From the NCBI GenBank assembly GCA_024699055.1, contig JAILQG010000042.1, forward strand, positions 1 to 41,768: a stretch of 41,768 nucleotides of DNA, in the 5' to 3' direction. The translations under genes and the position numbers were made by a program. The notes below the pieces were generated by a model, which saw nothing but the letters and a program-made list of their open reading frames with translations, did no database searches and was not told where the DNA came from. Shown piece by piece: positions 28,515 through 37,554 of the stretch; the first letter of the stretch is position 1; every line of letters begins with the position of its first letter. The DNA is from Bacteroidales bacterium. Lineage in GTDB: Bacteria > Bacteroidota > Bacteroidia > Bacteroidales > UBA932.

Positions 28515-29393
28515 ATGATTAAATCGATGACAGGATACGGCAAGGCGGGAGTATCGCTTCCCGCCGGCCGGCTTACCATAGAAATCCGTTCGCTCAATTC
28601 CAAGAGCGCCGACATCAACATCAAAAGCCCTCTCCTCCCCAAGGATAAGGACCTGCCGGTGCGCCGGAAAATAGCCGAATCGCTCGTGCGCGGCACCATC
28701 GACGTATTCATCAGTTTCGAAGCCGCTGCCGCCGAAGGCGCCCGCAGCATCAACGCCGAAGCCGCAAAGGCCTATCTCGACCAGACCGCAGGGCTGGTTC
28801 CGGAAGCCGCCATGGATCCTCGCGCACGCGCCGTGCTGCTCTCCACCATCCTCCGTTTCCCCGACGTCACCGACACTGGCAAGGCCGAAATCATCAATGA
28901 AGAGAACTGGCCGCTGGTGGATGCCGCCTTCGACACCGCCCTCGCCCGGCTGAACGAGTACCGTCTGAAGGAGGGCGCCGCCCTTTATAAAGACGTCACA
29001 TCCCGCGTGGGCACCATCCTGGACCTCGAGAACGAAGTCGAATCCCACGAAGCGGAGAGGCTCGCTCTCGTAAAGGAGAATCTCCTCAAGGCCGCCGAAG
29101 AAGCCCGCATCAAGCTCGACCCGGAACGCTTCGAGCAGGAAATGGTGTTCTATCTGCAGAAGCTGGATATCAACGAGGAGAAGGTGCGTCTCCGCCAGCA
29201 CTGCAGGTATTTCCTCGACACCATCGACTCCGAGCCCTGCCCCGGCAGGAAACTCGGCTTCATCATCCAGGAAATGGGGCGCGAAATCAACACCACCGGC
29301 TCAAAGGCAAGCAACGCCGCAATCCAGAAAGCCGTCGTCCTGATGAAGGACGAACTCGAAAAAATCAGGGAACAGTCCATGAACATTCTCTGA
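28515..29393 (+). CDS. yicC: YicC family endoribonuclease
   Basis: 292 residues, the usual YicC length. The N-terminus MIKSMTGYGKA is the family signature, which fixes the start at 28515 even though an in-frame ATG follows at 28527. The C-terminal YicC_N/DUF1732 part shows KLGFIIQEMGREINTTGSKA, the most conserved family block. YicC proteins act as endoribonucleases in RNA turnover; E. coli YicC has been linked to decay of the small RNA RyhB. The -7 box ends only four bases before the ATG, implying a leaderless message. Neighbours are glnS (divergent) and an efflux cassette 91 bases downstream, with no evident functional tie. Confidence 0.92.
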   Translation: MIKSMTGYGKAGVSLPAGRLTIEIRSLNSKSADINIKSPLLPKDKDLPVRRKIAESLVRGTIDVFISFEAAAAEGARSINAEAAKAYLDQTAGLVPEAAMDPRARAVLLSTILRFPDVTDTGKAEIINEENWPLVDAAFDTALARLNEYRLKEGAALYKDVTSRVGTILDLENEVESHEAERLALVKENLLKAAEEARIKLDPERFEQEMVFYLQKLDINEEKVRLRQHCRYFLDTIDSEPCPGRKLGFIIQEMGREINTTGSKASNAAIQKAVVLMKDELEKIREQSMNIL

Positions 29394-29442
29394 CGCCTTA
29401 ACATTTTTCCTCTTTTATCGTCTTTATTACGGATCTGGCAAA

Positions 29443-29460
29443 TAATTTGAATATTGTTTG
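29443..29460 (+). promoter_or_regulatory. Weak promoter candidate for the MacB-type efflux cassette
   Basis: The 91-base gap before 29485 holds TAATTTG (29443-29449, one base short of consensus) and TATTGTTTG (29452-29460, one base long). Either may be the -7 region of the five-gene cassette. Neither is a full match. Confidence 0.3.
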
Positions 29461-29484
29461 CGGAATCAAGATAATTGTACCCTC

Positions 29485-30210
29485 ATGGCCCTCATAGAAT
29501 TGAAAGATGTCAACAAGACCTACTTCGGCGCGCAGCCGCTGCATGTCCTCAAAGGCATCAACCTTAACATAGAAAAAGGAGAGTTCGTCTCCATAATGGG
29601 TGCTTCCGGTTCCGGAAAGAGCACCCTTCTTAACATTCTCGGCATCCTGGACAGCTATGACACGGGAGAATACCGGATCGACGGCAAACTCATCAAGAAC
29701 CTGAGCGAAAAGACCGGGGCGGACTACCGCAACCGCATGATAGGCTTCATCTTCCAGTCTTATAACCTGATCGGGTTCAAGACGGCAGTCGAGAACGTGG
29801 AACTCCCCCTCTTTTACCAGGGCATAGGACGCCACAGGCGCCGCGAACTCGCCATGGAATACCTCGAAAGGATGGGCCTCACCGACTGGGCTTCCCACTT
29901 CCCCAACGAGATGTCCGGCGGCCAGAAGCAGAGGGTTGCAATAGCCAGGGCGTTGGTAACCAATCCCGCCATCATCCTTGCCGACGAGCCCACGGGAGCC
30001 CTCGATTCCCGGACCAGCGTTGAGATCATGGACCTGCTCGGCAAACTGAACCGCGAAGAAAAAATGACCATCATTGTGGTAACCCACGAAAGCGGGGTGG
30101 CCAACGCCGCCGACAAGATCATACATATCAAGGACGGGGTCATCGGCTCCATCGAAGAGAACAGCAGGCACGATTCCGCCCGTTTCGGCGACGGCAGCAC
30201 AATCAAATAG
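29485..30210 (+). CDS. MacB/LolD-type ABC transporter ATP-binding protein
   Basis: 241-residue ATPase powering the two FtsX/MacB-type permeases that follow. Walker A is GASGSGKST, the signature is MSGGQKQRVAIARAL, Walker B is ILADEPTGALDS, and the switch histidine lies in VVTHE. The ATG at 29485 (MALIELKDVNKTY) is chosen because this is the normal N-terminus; the frame extends to a TTG at 29458. Subfamily members drive mechanotransmission across the envelope and do not carry substrates through the membrane themselves. With adaptor and TolC-like genes downstream this is a tripartite exporter of MacAB type. The substrate (antibiotic, peptide or lipid) is not evident. Confidence 0.92.
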   Translation: MALIELKDVNKTYFGAQPLHVLKGINLNIEKGEFVSIMGASGSGKSTLLNILGILDSYDTGEYRIDGKLIKNLSEKTGADYRNRMIGFIFQSYNLIGFKTAVENVELPLFYQGIGRHRRRELAMEYLERMGLTDWASHFPNEMSGGQKQRVAIARALVTNPAIILADEPTGALDSRTSVEIMDLLGKLNREEKMTIIVVTHESGVANAADKIIHIKDGVIGSIEENSRHDSARFGDGSTIK

Positions 30211-30219
30211 GCAGACGGC

Positions 30220-31500
30220 ATGTTCGACACCCTGAATGAAATATGGGCTACCCTGAGCCACAATAAACTGCGTACCAGTCTCACCGGCTTCGCGGTCTCC
30301 TGGGGCATATTCATGCTCATTGCCCTGCTGGGTGCCGGAAACGGCCTTCTCAACGCCTTCATAAACAACCGCTTCGAAGTGGAGACCCACTCCATGGAGA
30401 TATGGCCCGGCAGGCTTTCAAAGCCCTATAAAGGCATGAAGGAGGGCACCTGGCTGGAATTCGACAGCAGGGATGTCGCCCTTCTCCGAAGCCCCGAATT
30501 CAGCGACGTCATAGACATCGTGAGCCCCGAGATCTCCATCTCCTCCACCGTCGTCCTGGGCGCACAGCACGTCAGCGCCAACGTCAGGGGCGCCACCGCC
30601 GAATTCAAGGATATCGAAAAGATCAAGCTCGAAGCCGGCAGGTTCATCAATTCCAACGACGAGCGCGATTGGGCGAAGGTGGTGGTAATCAATTCCAGAC
30701 TGGCGAAGAACCTCCTTGACGACAAGGAGAACTACCGGCGGATAATGGGGCAGTACGTTAATATCAACGGCCTGGCCTTCAGGGTGATAGGCATTATTCA
30801 CACCGACGAGATGAGCAGCTCCAACTACTGCTACGCCCCGTTCGAAGTGGTCAAGATGCTGCGCGGACGCGGCGACCGGGTAGACGGGATAGTCTTCACC
30901 TTCCACGGGCTTAACAGCATCAAGGAAAACGAGCAGTTCGAAGCCCGGCTGAAAGAGGCGATAGCACGTCTACACTATGCCGCCCCGGACGACACCCGGG
31001 TAGCCTATATCTGGAACCGCTTCACCCAGGACCTGCAGACCAACAAGGCCATGGACATCATCAACCTGGCCCTCTGGATACTCGGCATCTTCACCCTGGT
31101 AAGCGGAATCGTGGGCGTGAGTAACATCATGCTCATCAGCGTCAAGGAACGCACCCACGAGTTCGGAATCCGCAAGGCCATAGGCGCAAAGCCATGGAGC
31201 ATACTCAAGCTGATACTCGGCGAGAGCGTCACCATAACCGCATTCTTCGGCTATATCGGCATGATCCTCGGCCTGATAGCCTGCCAGGTCATGGACAAAA
31301 CCATAGCCAGCAATCCGCTGGACGTAGGCATCAACGAAGAGGGCCACATGTACCTCTATATCTTCAAGGATCCCACGGTAGGTCTCGGAGTGGCGGCGGG
31401 AGCCACCGTCCTGATCATCGTGGCAGGCACCCTGGCCGGGCTCATCCCCGCCTGGAAGGCATCCAGAGTCAAACCCATAGAAGCGTTGAGAGATGAGTAG
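30220..31500 (+). CDS. MacB-like ABC permease, first of two
   Basis: 426 residues: an N-terminal membrane helix (about 20-42, LTGFAVSWGIFMLIALLGAG), a large periplasmic MacB_PCD domain (about 45-270), and three C-terminal helices forming the FtsX domain. The family motif VSNIMLISVKERTHEFGIRKAIGA follows the second helix (split here as GVSNIMLISVK and ERTHEFGIRKAIGA). It begins nine bases after the ATPase and its last eight bases overlap the second permease. The ATPase is separate, unlike E. coli MacB, where ATPase and permease are fused. Confidence 0.9.
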   Translation: MFDTLNEIWATLSHNKLRTSLTGFAVSWGIFMLIALLGAGNGLLNAFINNRFEVETHSMEIWPGRLSKPYKGMKEGTWLEFDSRDVALLRSPEFSDVIDIVSPEISISSTVVLGAQHVSANVRGATAEFKDIEKIKLEAGRFINSNDERDWAKVVVINSRLAKNLLDDKENYRRIMGQYVNINGLAFRVIGIIHTDEMSSSNYCYAPFEVVKMLRGRGDRVDGIVFTFHGLNSIKENEQFEARLKEAIARLHYAAPDDTRVAYIWNRFTQDLQTNKAMDIINLALWILGIFTLVSGIVGVSNIMLISVKERTHEFGIRKAIGAKPWSILKLILGESVTITAFFGYIGMILGLIACQVMDKTIASNPLDVGINEEGHMYLYIFKDPTVGLGVAAGATVLIIVAGTLAGLIPAWKASRVKPIEALRDE

Positions 31501-32749
31501 CAAGTGGCTGGACATAGATTACTACAGGGAGTTGCTCGACACCCTCACGCGCAACAAGAGCCGCACCGTCCTCACCGGTTTCGGCGTGTTCTGGGGCATC
31601 TTCATGCTGCTGGCGCTCAGCGGCGGCTCCACGGGCCTGAAGGAGATACTCTCCCGCAATTTCGAAGGCTTCGCCACAAATGCCGCGCTCTTCATCCCCG
31701 GCCAGACTTCAAAGCCCTATGCCGGCTTCCAGAAGGGCCGTACCTGGACCATGGACACCGACGACATAGAAGCGATCAAGACCCAGGTTCCTGGCCTCGC
31801 CAGCATCTCCCCCATCTGCCTTACCTGGCAGACGAAGGTCGTGAGGGGCGACAAGAGCTATTCTTCCGCCTCAGTAAAGGGCCTGACTCACGAATACTAT
31901 CAGATTGAAACCCCGAAAATCAAATACGGCCGCGGTCTCAACGCCTTCGACGAATTTAACAGCAACAAGGTCTGCGTCATAGGAAAGCGCGTTTACGAGA
32001 ACCTCTTCCCCGAAGGCGGCGACCCGTGCGGACAGCGCCTGGAAGTGGACGGCGTGAGCTACCTGGTCGTAGGCCTGGACATCAATGCCGGCGACATGTC
32101 CATCGGCGCCGGAGCAGACCAGACCGTATCGATTCCGCTCAGCCTGTTCAGGGCCCTGTACGGCAGGGGTAAGCGCGTAGACCTTTTGGGCATCACGGCC
32201 AACAAGGGCGTCATGGTCAAGGACATCCAGACCAAGACACGCCACGTTCTGGCCCGCCGGCACAACATAGATCCCGAAGACGAAGTGGGAGTGATGTCGG
32301 TTAACACCGAAGCAATCTTCCGCATGGTCGACAACCTCATGCGCGCTGTGGATATCCTCATCCTGCTCGTCGGCCTGGGGACCATCCTCGCCGGAGCCAT
32401 AGGCGTGAGCAACATCATGATGGTCACGGTGAAGGAACGCACCACCGAAATAGGCATACGCCGCGCAATCGGCGCCACTCCCAGGATGATACTGGGGCAG
32501 ATAATCGGGGAAAGCATACTCCTGACGACCGGCGCCGGCCTGCTCGGAGTGGTGTTCTCTGTGTTGATACTGGCAGGGGCCGAGCTTGCCGCCACCAAGG
32601 ACGGGGTGCTCACCGCCCACTTCCAGATCGGCTTCTGGCCTGCGGTGGCCGCCGTGGCCGGACTTGCAGCGCTGGGCGTACTGGCCGGACTTGCCCCCGC
32701 CCTCAGGGCCATGAAGATAAGGCCCGTGGACGCAATGAGAGATGAATAA
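31493..32749 (+). CDS. MacB-like ABC permease, second of two
   Basis: 418 residues with the same plan as the preceding permease: N-terminal helix (about 25-42, GFGVFWGIFMLLALSGG), periplasmic MacB_PCD domain, then three helices with GVSNIMMVTVKERTTEIGIR and IGESILLTTGAGL. It is clearly diverged from the first copy, so the pair most likely forms a heterodimer served by the single ATPase. The start overlaps the first permease stop, giving equimolar translation. The adaptor gene follows after 15 bases. Confidence 0.9.
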   Translation: MSSKWLDIDYYRELLDTLTRNKSRTVLTGFGVFWGIFMLLALSGGSTGLKEILSRNFEGFATNAALFIPGQTSKPYAGFQKGRTWTMDTDDIEAIKTQVPGLASISPICLTWQTKVVRGDKSYSSASVKGLTHEYYQIETPKIKYGRGLNAFDEFNSNKVCVIGKRVYENLFPEGGDPCGQRLEVDGVSYLVVGLDINAGDMSIGAGADQTVSIPLSLFRALYGRGKRVDLLGITANKGVMVKDIQTKTRHVLARRHNIDPEDEVGVMSVNTEAIFRMVDNLMRAVDILILLVGLGTILAGAIGVSNIMMVTVKERTTEIGIRRAIGATPRMILGQIIGESILLTTGAGLLGVVFSVLILAGAELAATKDGVLTAHFQIGFWPAVAAVAGLAALGVLAGLAPALRAMKIRPVDAMRDE

Positions 32750-32764
32750 TAAAGACAACAGCAT

Positions 32765-33862
32765 ATGAAAAAGATCGTCAAGTACATCATTTTTGCCCTG
32801 ATAGGGCTCCTGTTCATCGGAACCTTCGTGTATCTCTACAGGAATTCGCGCCCGAAGGAGGAACGTTACGAAACGCTTACCCCTACCGTAAAGACCATCG
32901 AGCGCAGCACGGTCATCACCGGCAAGATAATCCCGCGTGACGAGGTGAGCATCAAGCCGCAGATTTCCGGCATTATCAGCGAAATCTACAAGGAAGCCGG
33001 ACAGCAGGTCACCGCCGGCGAAATCATAGCCAAGGTAAGGGTGATTCCGGACATGAGCGCGCTCAGCTCCGCAGAGAGCCGCGTCCGCCTTTCGGAAATC
33101 AACCTGCAGCAGGCCCAGACCAACTACGAACGCGAAAAGGCCCTCTACGACAAGCAGCTCGTGAGCGCCGAAGAGTTCGACAAGGTAAAACAGGCCCTCT
33201 CCCAGGCCAAGGAAGAAAGGGCTTCGGCCCAGGAATCCCTGGAGGTGGTACGTGACGGTGTGGCCAGCAGTAATGCAAAATCGAGCTCCACCCTCATCCG
33301 CTCCACCATCACCGGCCTCATCCTTGACATTCCGGTGAAAGTAGGTAATTCAGTGACCCAGAGCAACACCTTTAATGACGGCACCACCATCGCCACGGTG
33401 GCCAATATGAACGACCTCATCTTCGACGGCAACATCGACGAGACCGAAGTGGGCCGCATCAGCGAAGGCATGCCCACAACCATCACCATAGGTGCGCTGC
33501 AGAACCTCAAGTTCGACGCCACGCTCGAATACATCTCGCCCAAGGCCACCGAGAACAACGGCACCAACCAGTTCGAGGTGAAGGCTGCGGTGAAGGTACC
33601 CTCGGACGTAAAGGTCCGCTCCGGTTACAGCGCCAACGCCGAAATCATCCTCCACAGGGCCCAGGACGTACTCTCAGTGCCTGAAAGTGCAGTGGAATTC
33701 GAAGGCGACAGCGCATTCATCTACGTGGCCAGGGCCGACAGCAGCGGCTACGAGAAACGCAGCGTCACCACCGGCCTTTCCAACGGGGTCGACATCGAGA
33801 TAAAGGGAGGCCTTTCCGAAAACGAGAAAGTCCGCGGAAACCAGATATTCGAAGAGAAATAG
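32765..33862 (+). CDS. Periplasmic adaptor subunit (MacA/HlyD family)
   Basis: 365 residues. An N-terminal membrane anchor (about 5-25, VKYIIFALIGLLFIGTFVYLY) is followed by a split biotinyl-lipoyl domain (start at about 60, ISGIISEIYKEAGQQVTAGE). A coiled-coil hairpin lies at about 100-165 and includes LQQAQTNYEREKALYDKQ. Beta-barrel and membrane-proximal domains follow, with DVLSVPESAVEFEGD near the end. It links the inner-membrane permeases to the TolC-like channel encoded nine bases downstream. No lipoprotein cysteine is seen, so anchoring is by the helix. Confidence 0.92.
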   Translation: MKKIVKYIIFALIGLLFIGTFVYLYRNSRPKEERYETLTPTVKTIERSTVITGKIIPRDEVSIKPQISGIISEIYKEAGQQVTAGEIIAKVRVIPDMSALSSAESRVRLSEINLQQAQTNYEREKALYDKQLVSAEEFDKVKQALSQAKEERASAQESLEVVRDGVASSNAKSSSTLIRSTITGLILDIPVKVGNSVTQSNTFNDGTTIATVANMNDLIFDGNIDETEVGRISEGMPTTITIGALQNLKFDATLEYISPKATENNGTNQFEVKAAVKVPSDVKVRSGYSANAEIILHRAQDVLSVPESAVEFEGDSAFIYVARADSSGYEKRSVTTGLSNGVDIEIKGGLSENEKVRGNQIFEEK

Positions 33863-33871
33863 CAGCCTGCC

Positions 33872-35179
33872 ATGAAAAGAATCAGCCTCATAGCCATAAC
33901 CCTGTTTGCGGCGCTGTCCGCAAATGCCCAGAACAGCCCCTGGACCCTTCAGGACTGCATCTCATACGCCCTGGAGCACAATATCAGCATAAAGCGGCAG
34001 GATCTCGCCGCGAAACAGGCCGAAGTGGAGCTTGAAAGCGCCAGAATGAGCCGCCTGCCCGGAGTGAGCGCTTCGGCGTCGCAGAACTTCTCTTTCGGAC
34101 GCGGTCTCTCCGCCGACAACACCTATGTGAACACCAATACCGCCAGCACCGGCTTCAGCCTCGGCACCTCCGCAAACCTGTTCTCGGGTTTCCGCACCGA
34201 GGAGACCATCAGGCTGCGCGCCCTCGACCTGGAATCCGCCAACGTGAATCTACTCCGGGCGAAGAACGACATCTCCATGAACGTAGCCGCCGCCTATGTC
34301 CAGATCCTCTACGACATGGAAGTGCTTGGTGTGGCCGAAAGGCAGGTAGGGATAGATTCCATGCAGGTGGAAAGGCTCGCCGAGATGCTTTCCAACGGCA
34401 AGGCTTCGGCAGTGGAACTGTCACAGCAGAAAGCCACCATGGAACAGAGCCGCTACACCCTCACCCAGGCCGAAAACCGGCTTTCACTGGACCTCCTGAC
34501 GCTTTCGCAGCTGCTGGAACTCCCCTCTCCCGAAGGCTTCTCTATCGCACCCGTAGGCGACATGGAGCCCCGTCTCCTCGAAAACCCCGAGGATATCTTC
34601 CGTCAGGCCCTCGGCATACGGCCAGAAATCCGCTACGAGGAGCTCATGCTCGACAGCTACGACTCCCAGATCAAGATTGCCAAAAGCGCATACTATCCCT
34701 CCCTTTCACTCTCGGGCGGAATAGGCTCGAACTATTACACCACCAAGGGCATCTCCGCCCCGTCGTTCGCCGAACAGCTGCGCAACAATTTCAGCCAGTA
34801 TGTCGGCCTTTCGCTCAGCGTGCCCATTTTCAACAAGTTCTCTACCCGCAACTCCGTCCGGATCGCCGAAATCGGCCGCACGGCCCAGGAACTTCAGCTG
34901 CAGAATGCAAAGAACACCCTGTACAAGGAAATCCAGCAGGCATACTACAACGCCGTAGCCGCCCGCAGCCGTTTCAACAGTTCCTTCCAGGCCGCCAGGG
35001 CCGCGGCCGAATCGTTCGACATGGTGCAGGCAAAATATGAGAACGGCAAAGCTTCGATAACCGAATTCAACGAATCGAAGAATGCCGCTCTCAAGAGTGA
35101 ATCGGACCTTGCGCAGGCCCGCTGCGAACTGTACTACCAGGCTGAACTCCTGGACTTCTACAAGGGAATAGCCTTCTGA
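33872..35179 (+). CDS. TolC family outer-membrane efflux protein
   Basis: 435 residues with signal peptide MKRISLIAITLFAALSANAQ. Two structural repeats of long amphipathic helices and beta segments are recognisable; WTLQDCISYALEHNISIKRQ opens the first repeat and the second contains the equivalent PEIRYEELMLDSYDSQIKIA. The protein provides the outer-membrane duct of the MacAB-like exporter. It is the last gene of the cassette; its stop is one base from the stop of the convergent ABC-2 permease and no terminator hairpin separates them. Confidence 0.94.
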   Translation: MKRISLIAITLFAALSANAQNSPWTLQDCISYALEHNISIKRQDLAAKQAEVELESARMSRLPGVSASASQNFSFGRGLSADNTYVNTNTASTGFSLGTSANLFSGFRTEETIRLRALDLESANVNLLRAKNDISMNVAAAYVQILYDMEVLGVAERQVGIDSMQVERLAEMLSNGKASAVELSQQKATMEQSRYTLTQAENRLSLDLLTLSQLLELPSPEGFSIAPVGDMEPRLLENPEDIFRQALGIRPEIRYEELMLDSYDSQIKIAKSAYYPSLSLSGGIGSNYYTTKGISAPSFAEQLRNNFSQYVGLSLSVPIFNKFSTRNSVRIAEIGRTAQELQLQNAKNTLYKEIQQAYYNAVAARSRFNSSFQAARAAAESFDMVQAKYENGKASITEFNESKNAALKSESDLAQARCELYYQAELLDFYKGIAF

Positions 35180-35180
35180 A

Positions 35181-36551
35181 TTACTTCTGCTTGAGCCACT
35201 TCCACAGGTCGGCCCAGCTGCTCTTCTTGCCGAAGATAAGGATGCCGGCGCGGTAGACCTTGGCCGACGCCCAAGCGCAGAGCACGAAGGTGGCGACAAG
35301 CACCGCTATCGACACTATGAGCTCCCACGTTGGCACTCCGTAAGGAATGCGCGCAAGCATGACTATGGGCGAAGTGAAGGGTATCATGCTCCCCCACCAG
35401 ACCACCGGGCTGTACGGGTTCCGCATGGCCATGAGGGCTATGAAGAAACCGATGAGAAGCGGAACGGTGACCGGCAGCTGAAGCTGGGTACTGTCGGCTT
35501 CGTTCTCCACCGCCGACCCCACTGCCGCAAAGAGCGAGGCATACAGGAGATATCCGAGTATGAAGTAGACGAGGAAGGAGATGATGAGGGTCCCCCACGG
35601 AATGTTTCCAAGCGTGGTGAGGATGACCTTGGCGCTGTTGCTGTCATCCATATTGGCTATCATCGTGCTGAGGTCCGGGTGCACTCCTATGCCACCGGTG
35701 GCCATTTCCATCATCTGCTCCTGCTGGGCGGGATCGGCCATCTTGCCGAGTAACTTGCCGCCGAATACAGCACCGCCGATGCCGAGGATCGCGGCCGTAA
35801 GGAGTATCCACAGGGCGAACTGGGTGAGGGCTACGAGCGCAACGCCGATGATCTTGCCGAACATGAGGTCGATGCTCTTCACCGAAGAGACGAGGACTTC
35901 AACGACACGCGAGCTCTTTTCCTCTATGACGCTGCTCATGACCATGCCGCTGAACATTGCGACGAACATGTAGATGAGCATGCCGAGGACCATGGAAACT
36001 ACCATGTAAATACCTGATTCAGAAACGGTTTCCTTGCCGTCCGCACCAAGCGTGTATTCCTGCACCTTCACGTTGGCACGCACGCTGGACATGATTTCAT
36101 CCAGGCCTGCGATGTCGTAGGAATTGATACGGTAGTCTTCCACCGCATTGGATACCCTTCTGGAAAGGCTTTCGGAGAAATCGACCCCCGCGGGCTTCTT
36201 GCTGAAAGTCTGCACGCTCACCGACCTTGCGGAGTCGATGGGGGAAATGACCACAAGGATGTCCTTGTTCAGATTATCCAGCTCCGCTTTCAGGGAGTCG
36301 GGATTGGAATTCGAGAAATCGTAAAAGTTGGCGGCGTCGCTGTTCGTGAGGAAAGGCATGGCGATGCCGCTTCTGTCGACCACCGCAACCTCGCGGGTCT
36401 CTTCCTTGGTATTCATCATGATGATGGTGGGAAGGAAGGCCAGCGCAGCGAACAGGATGGGCACTACGAAAGTGAGGATAAGGAAGGATTTCTTCCTTAC
36501 GCGGGTGTTGTATTCACGGCCGATGACAAGGCCTATATTGCGGAAATTCAT
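35181..36551 (-). CDS. ABC-2 type permease, NatB-like
   Basis: 456-residue membrane protein. There is one helix near the N-terminus (about 22-42, after REYNTRVRKKSFLILTF). A roughly 130-residue external domain follows, then five or six helices (from about 180) with the conserved SSVIEEKSSRVVEVLVSSV and PWGTLIISFLVYF. This is the plan of NatB/YhaP-type exporters in which Na+ or small molecules are suggested cargo. Its start overlaps the stop of the ATPase gene by four bases. The cargo is unknown. Confidence 0.88.
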   Translation of the reverse strand: MNFRNIGLVIGREYNTRVRKKSFLILTFVVPILFAALAFLPTIIMMNTKEETREVAVVDRSGIAMPFLTNSDAANFYDFSNSNPDSLKAELDNLNKDILVVISPIDSARSVSVQTFSKKPAGVDFSESLSRRVSNAVEDYRINSYDIAGLDEIMSSVRANVKVQEYTLGADGKETVSESGIYMVVSMVLGMLIYMFVAMFSGMVMSSVIEEKSSRVVEVLVSSVKSIDLMFGKIIGVALVALTQFALWILLTAAILGIGGAVFGGKLLGKMADPAQQEQMMEMATGGIGVHPDLSTMIANMDDSNSAKVILTTLGNIPWGTLIISFLVYFILGYLLYASLFAAVGSAVENEADSTQLQLPVTVPLLIGFFIALMAMRNPYSPVVWWGSMIPFTSPIVMLARIPYGVPTWELIVSIAVLVATFVLCAWASAKVYRAGILIFGKKSSWADLWKWLKQK

Positions 36552-37417
36552 TTCTGTTCCTCCTGTTCTTTACCGGTTACGAGTTTGATGAAGATATCGT
36601 TCATGCGGGGCATGAGCTCGCGGTAGCTGTTTACCGTCACTCCCCTGTCGATGAATGATTTGAGGGTGCTGTTGCCGTCGGTTTCACGGGGCAGGACCTC
36701 GGTATGCCGGCCGGTTTCGTCAGTGTATTCCAGCTCGATGTTGTCGTTGCCGTACCTGCGGCGGATATCCTGCACGTCGCCGCTGAGGATGAGCTTGCTC
36801 TTGTTGATGAGGGCGATGTCGTTGCAGAGTTCCTCGACGCTGGCCATATCGTGGGTGGACAGCACGATGGTGGCGCCCTCGTCCCTGAGACGGAGGATTT
36901 CCTTGCGGACGATATCCGCGTTCACCGGATCGAAGCCGCTGAACGGCTCGTCCAGGATCATCAGGGAAGGCCTGTGGACCACCGTGGTGATGAACTGGAG
37001 TTTCTGGGCCATGCCCTTTGAGAGTTCCTCCACTTTCTTGTTCCACCAGTCCTGGATGCCGAAACGCACGAACCAGTCCTTGAGTGCTGACAGGGCGTCC
37101 GAACGGGACATGCCCTTGAGCTGGGCCAGGAACATGGCCTGCTCGCCGACCTTCATCTTGCGGTAAAGGCCGCGTTCCTCGGGCATGTAGCCTATCTTCT
37201 CCACATCGGCCTGGGTGATGGGACGGCCCTGGAAGAGAATCTCCCCGCCGTTGGGAATGGTAATCCGGTTAATGATCCGGATGAGGGTGGTCTTGCCGGC
37301 GCCGTTGGGGCCCAGCAGACCGGTAACCTTACCTTCGTGGAAGTCCACGCTAACATGGTCGAGCGCGACCTTCGGCCCGAAGGACTTGGATACTTCTTTA
37401 CATTCTATCAATGCCAT
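36548..37417 (-). CDS. ABC transporter ATP-binding protein, NatA-like
   Basis: 289 residues. Walker A is LLGPNGAGKTT, the signature region is the atypical LSKGMAQKLQF typical of NatA-like subunits, Walker B is LMILDEPFSGFDPVN, and the switch histidine lies in LSTHDM. Residues beyond about 215 form a C-terminal extension with IELEYTDETG. It energises the ABC-2 permease downstream. A TATTTTTG box lies 20 bases above the ATG. Cargo is undetermined. Confidence 0.92.
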   Translation of the reverse strand: MALIECKEVSKSFGPKVALDHVSVDFHEGKVTGLLGPNGAGKTTLIRIINRITIPNGGEILFQGRPITQADVEKIGYMPEERGLYRKMKVGEQAMFLAQLKGMSRSDALSALKDWFVRFGIQDWWNKKVEELSKGMAQKLQFITTVVHRPSLMILDEPFSGFDPVNADIVRKEILRLRDEGATIVLSTHDMASVEELCNDIALINKSKLILSGDVQDIRRRYGNDNIELEYTDETGRHTEVLPRETDGNSTLKSFIDRGVTVNSYRELMPRMNDIFIKLVTGKEQEEQK

Positions 37418-37436
37418 AAAGTCTGATTATTTTTCG

Positions 37437-37444
37437 CAAAAATA
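37437..37444 (-). promoter_or_regulatory. Predicted -7 box of the NatAB-like operon
   Basis: TATTTTTG on the minus strand, 19 bases between box and the ATG at 37417; full consensus match. The surrounding 137 bases are strongly AT-rich, unlike flanking genes, and hold only this and the divergent holA promoter. Confidence 0.5.
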
Positions 37445-37526
37445 ATAATAAATTATCGAAATACAATAAAAATATATAAAATATCGCAATATTTATCTGA
37501 GCCGCTAATTTACACATTTTATTTTG

Positions 37527-37534
37527 TAAATTTG
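37527..37534 (+). promoter_or_regulatory. Predicted -7 box of the holA operon
   Basis: TAAATTTG, full match, ending 20 bases before the holA ATG at 37555. No convincing -33 element at the expected position in the AT-rich upstream sequence. Confidence 0.5.
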
Positions 37535-37554
37535 TAGGAATTAAAAAAAGCACG

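Noticed and set aside
37418..37554. AT-rich gap as a possible small RNA, origin or horizontally acquired patch
   Set aside because: It contains two outward-facing -7 boxes that explain it as a divergent promoter. I see no DnaA-box cluster, stable hairpin or remnant gene.
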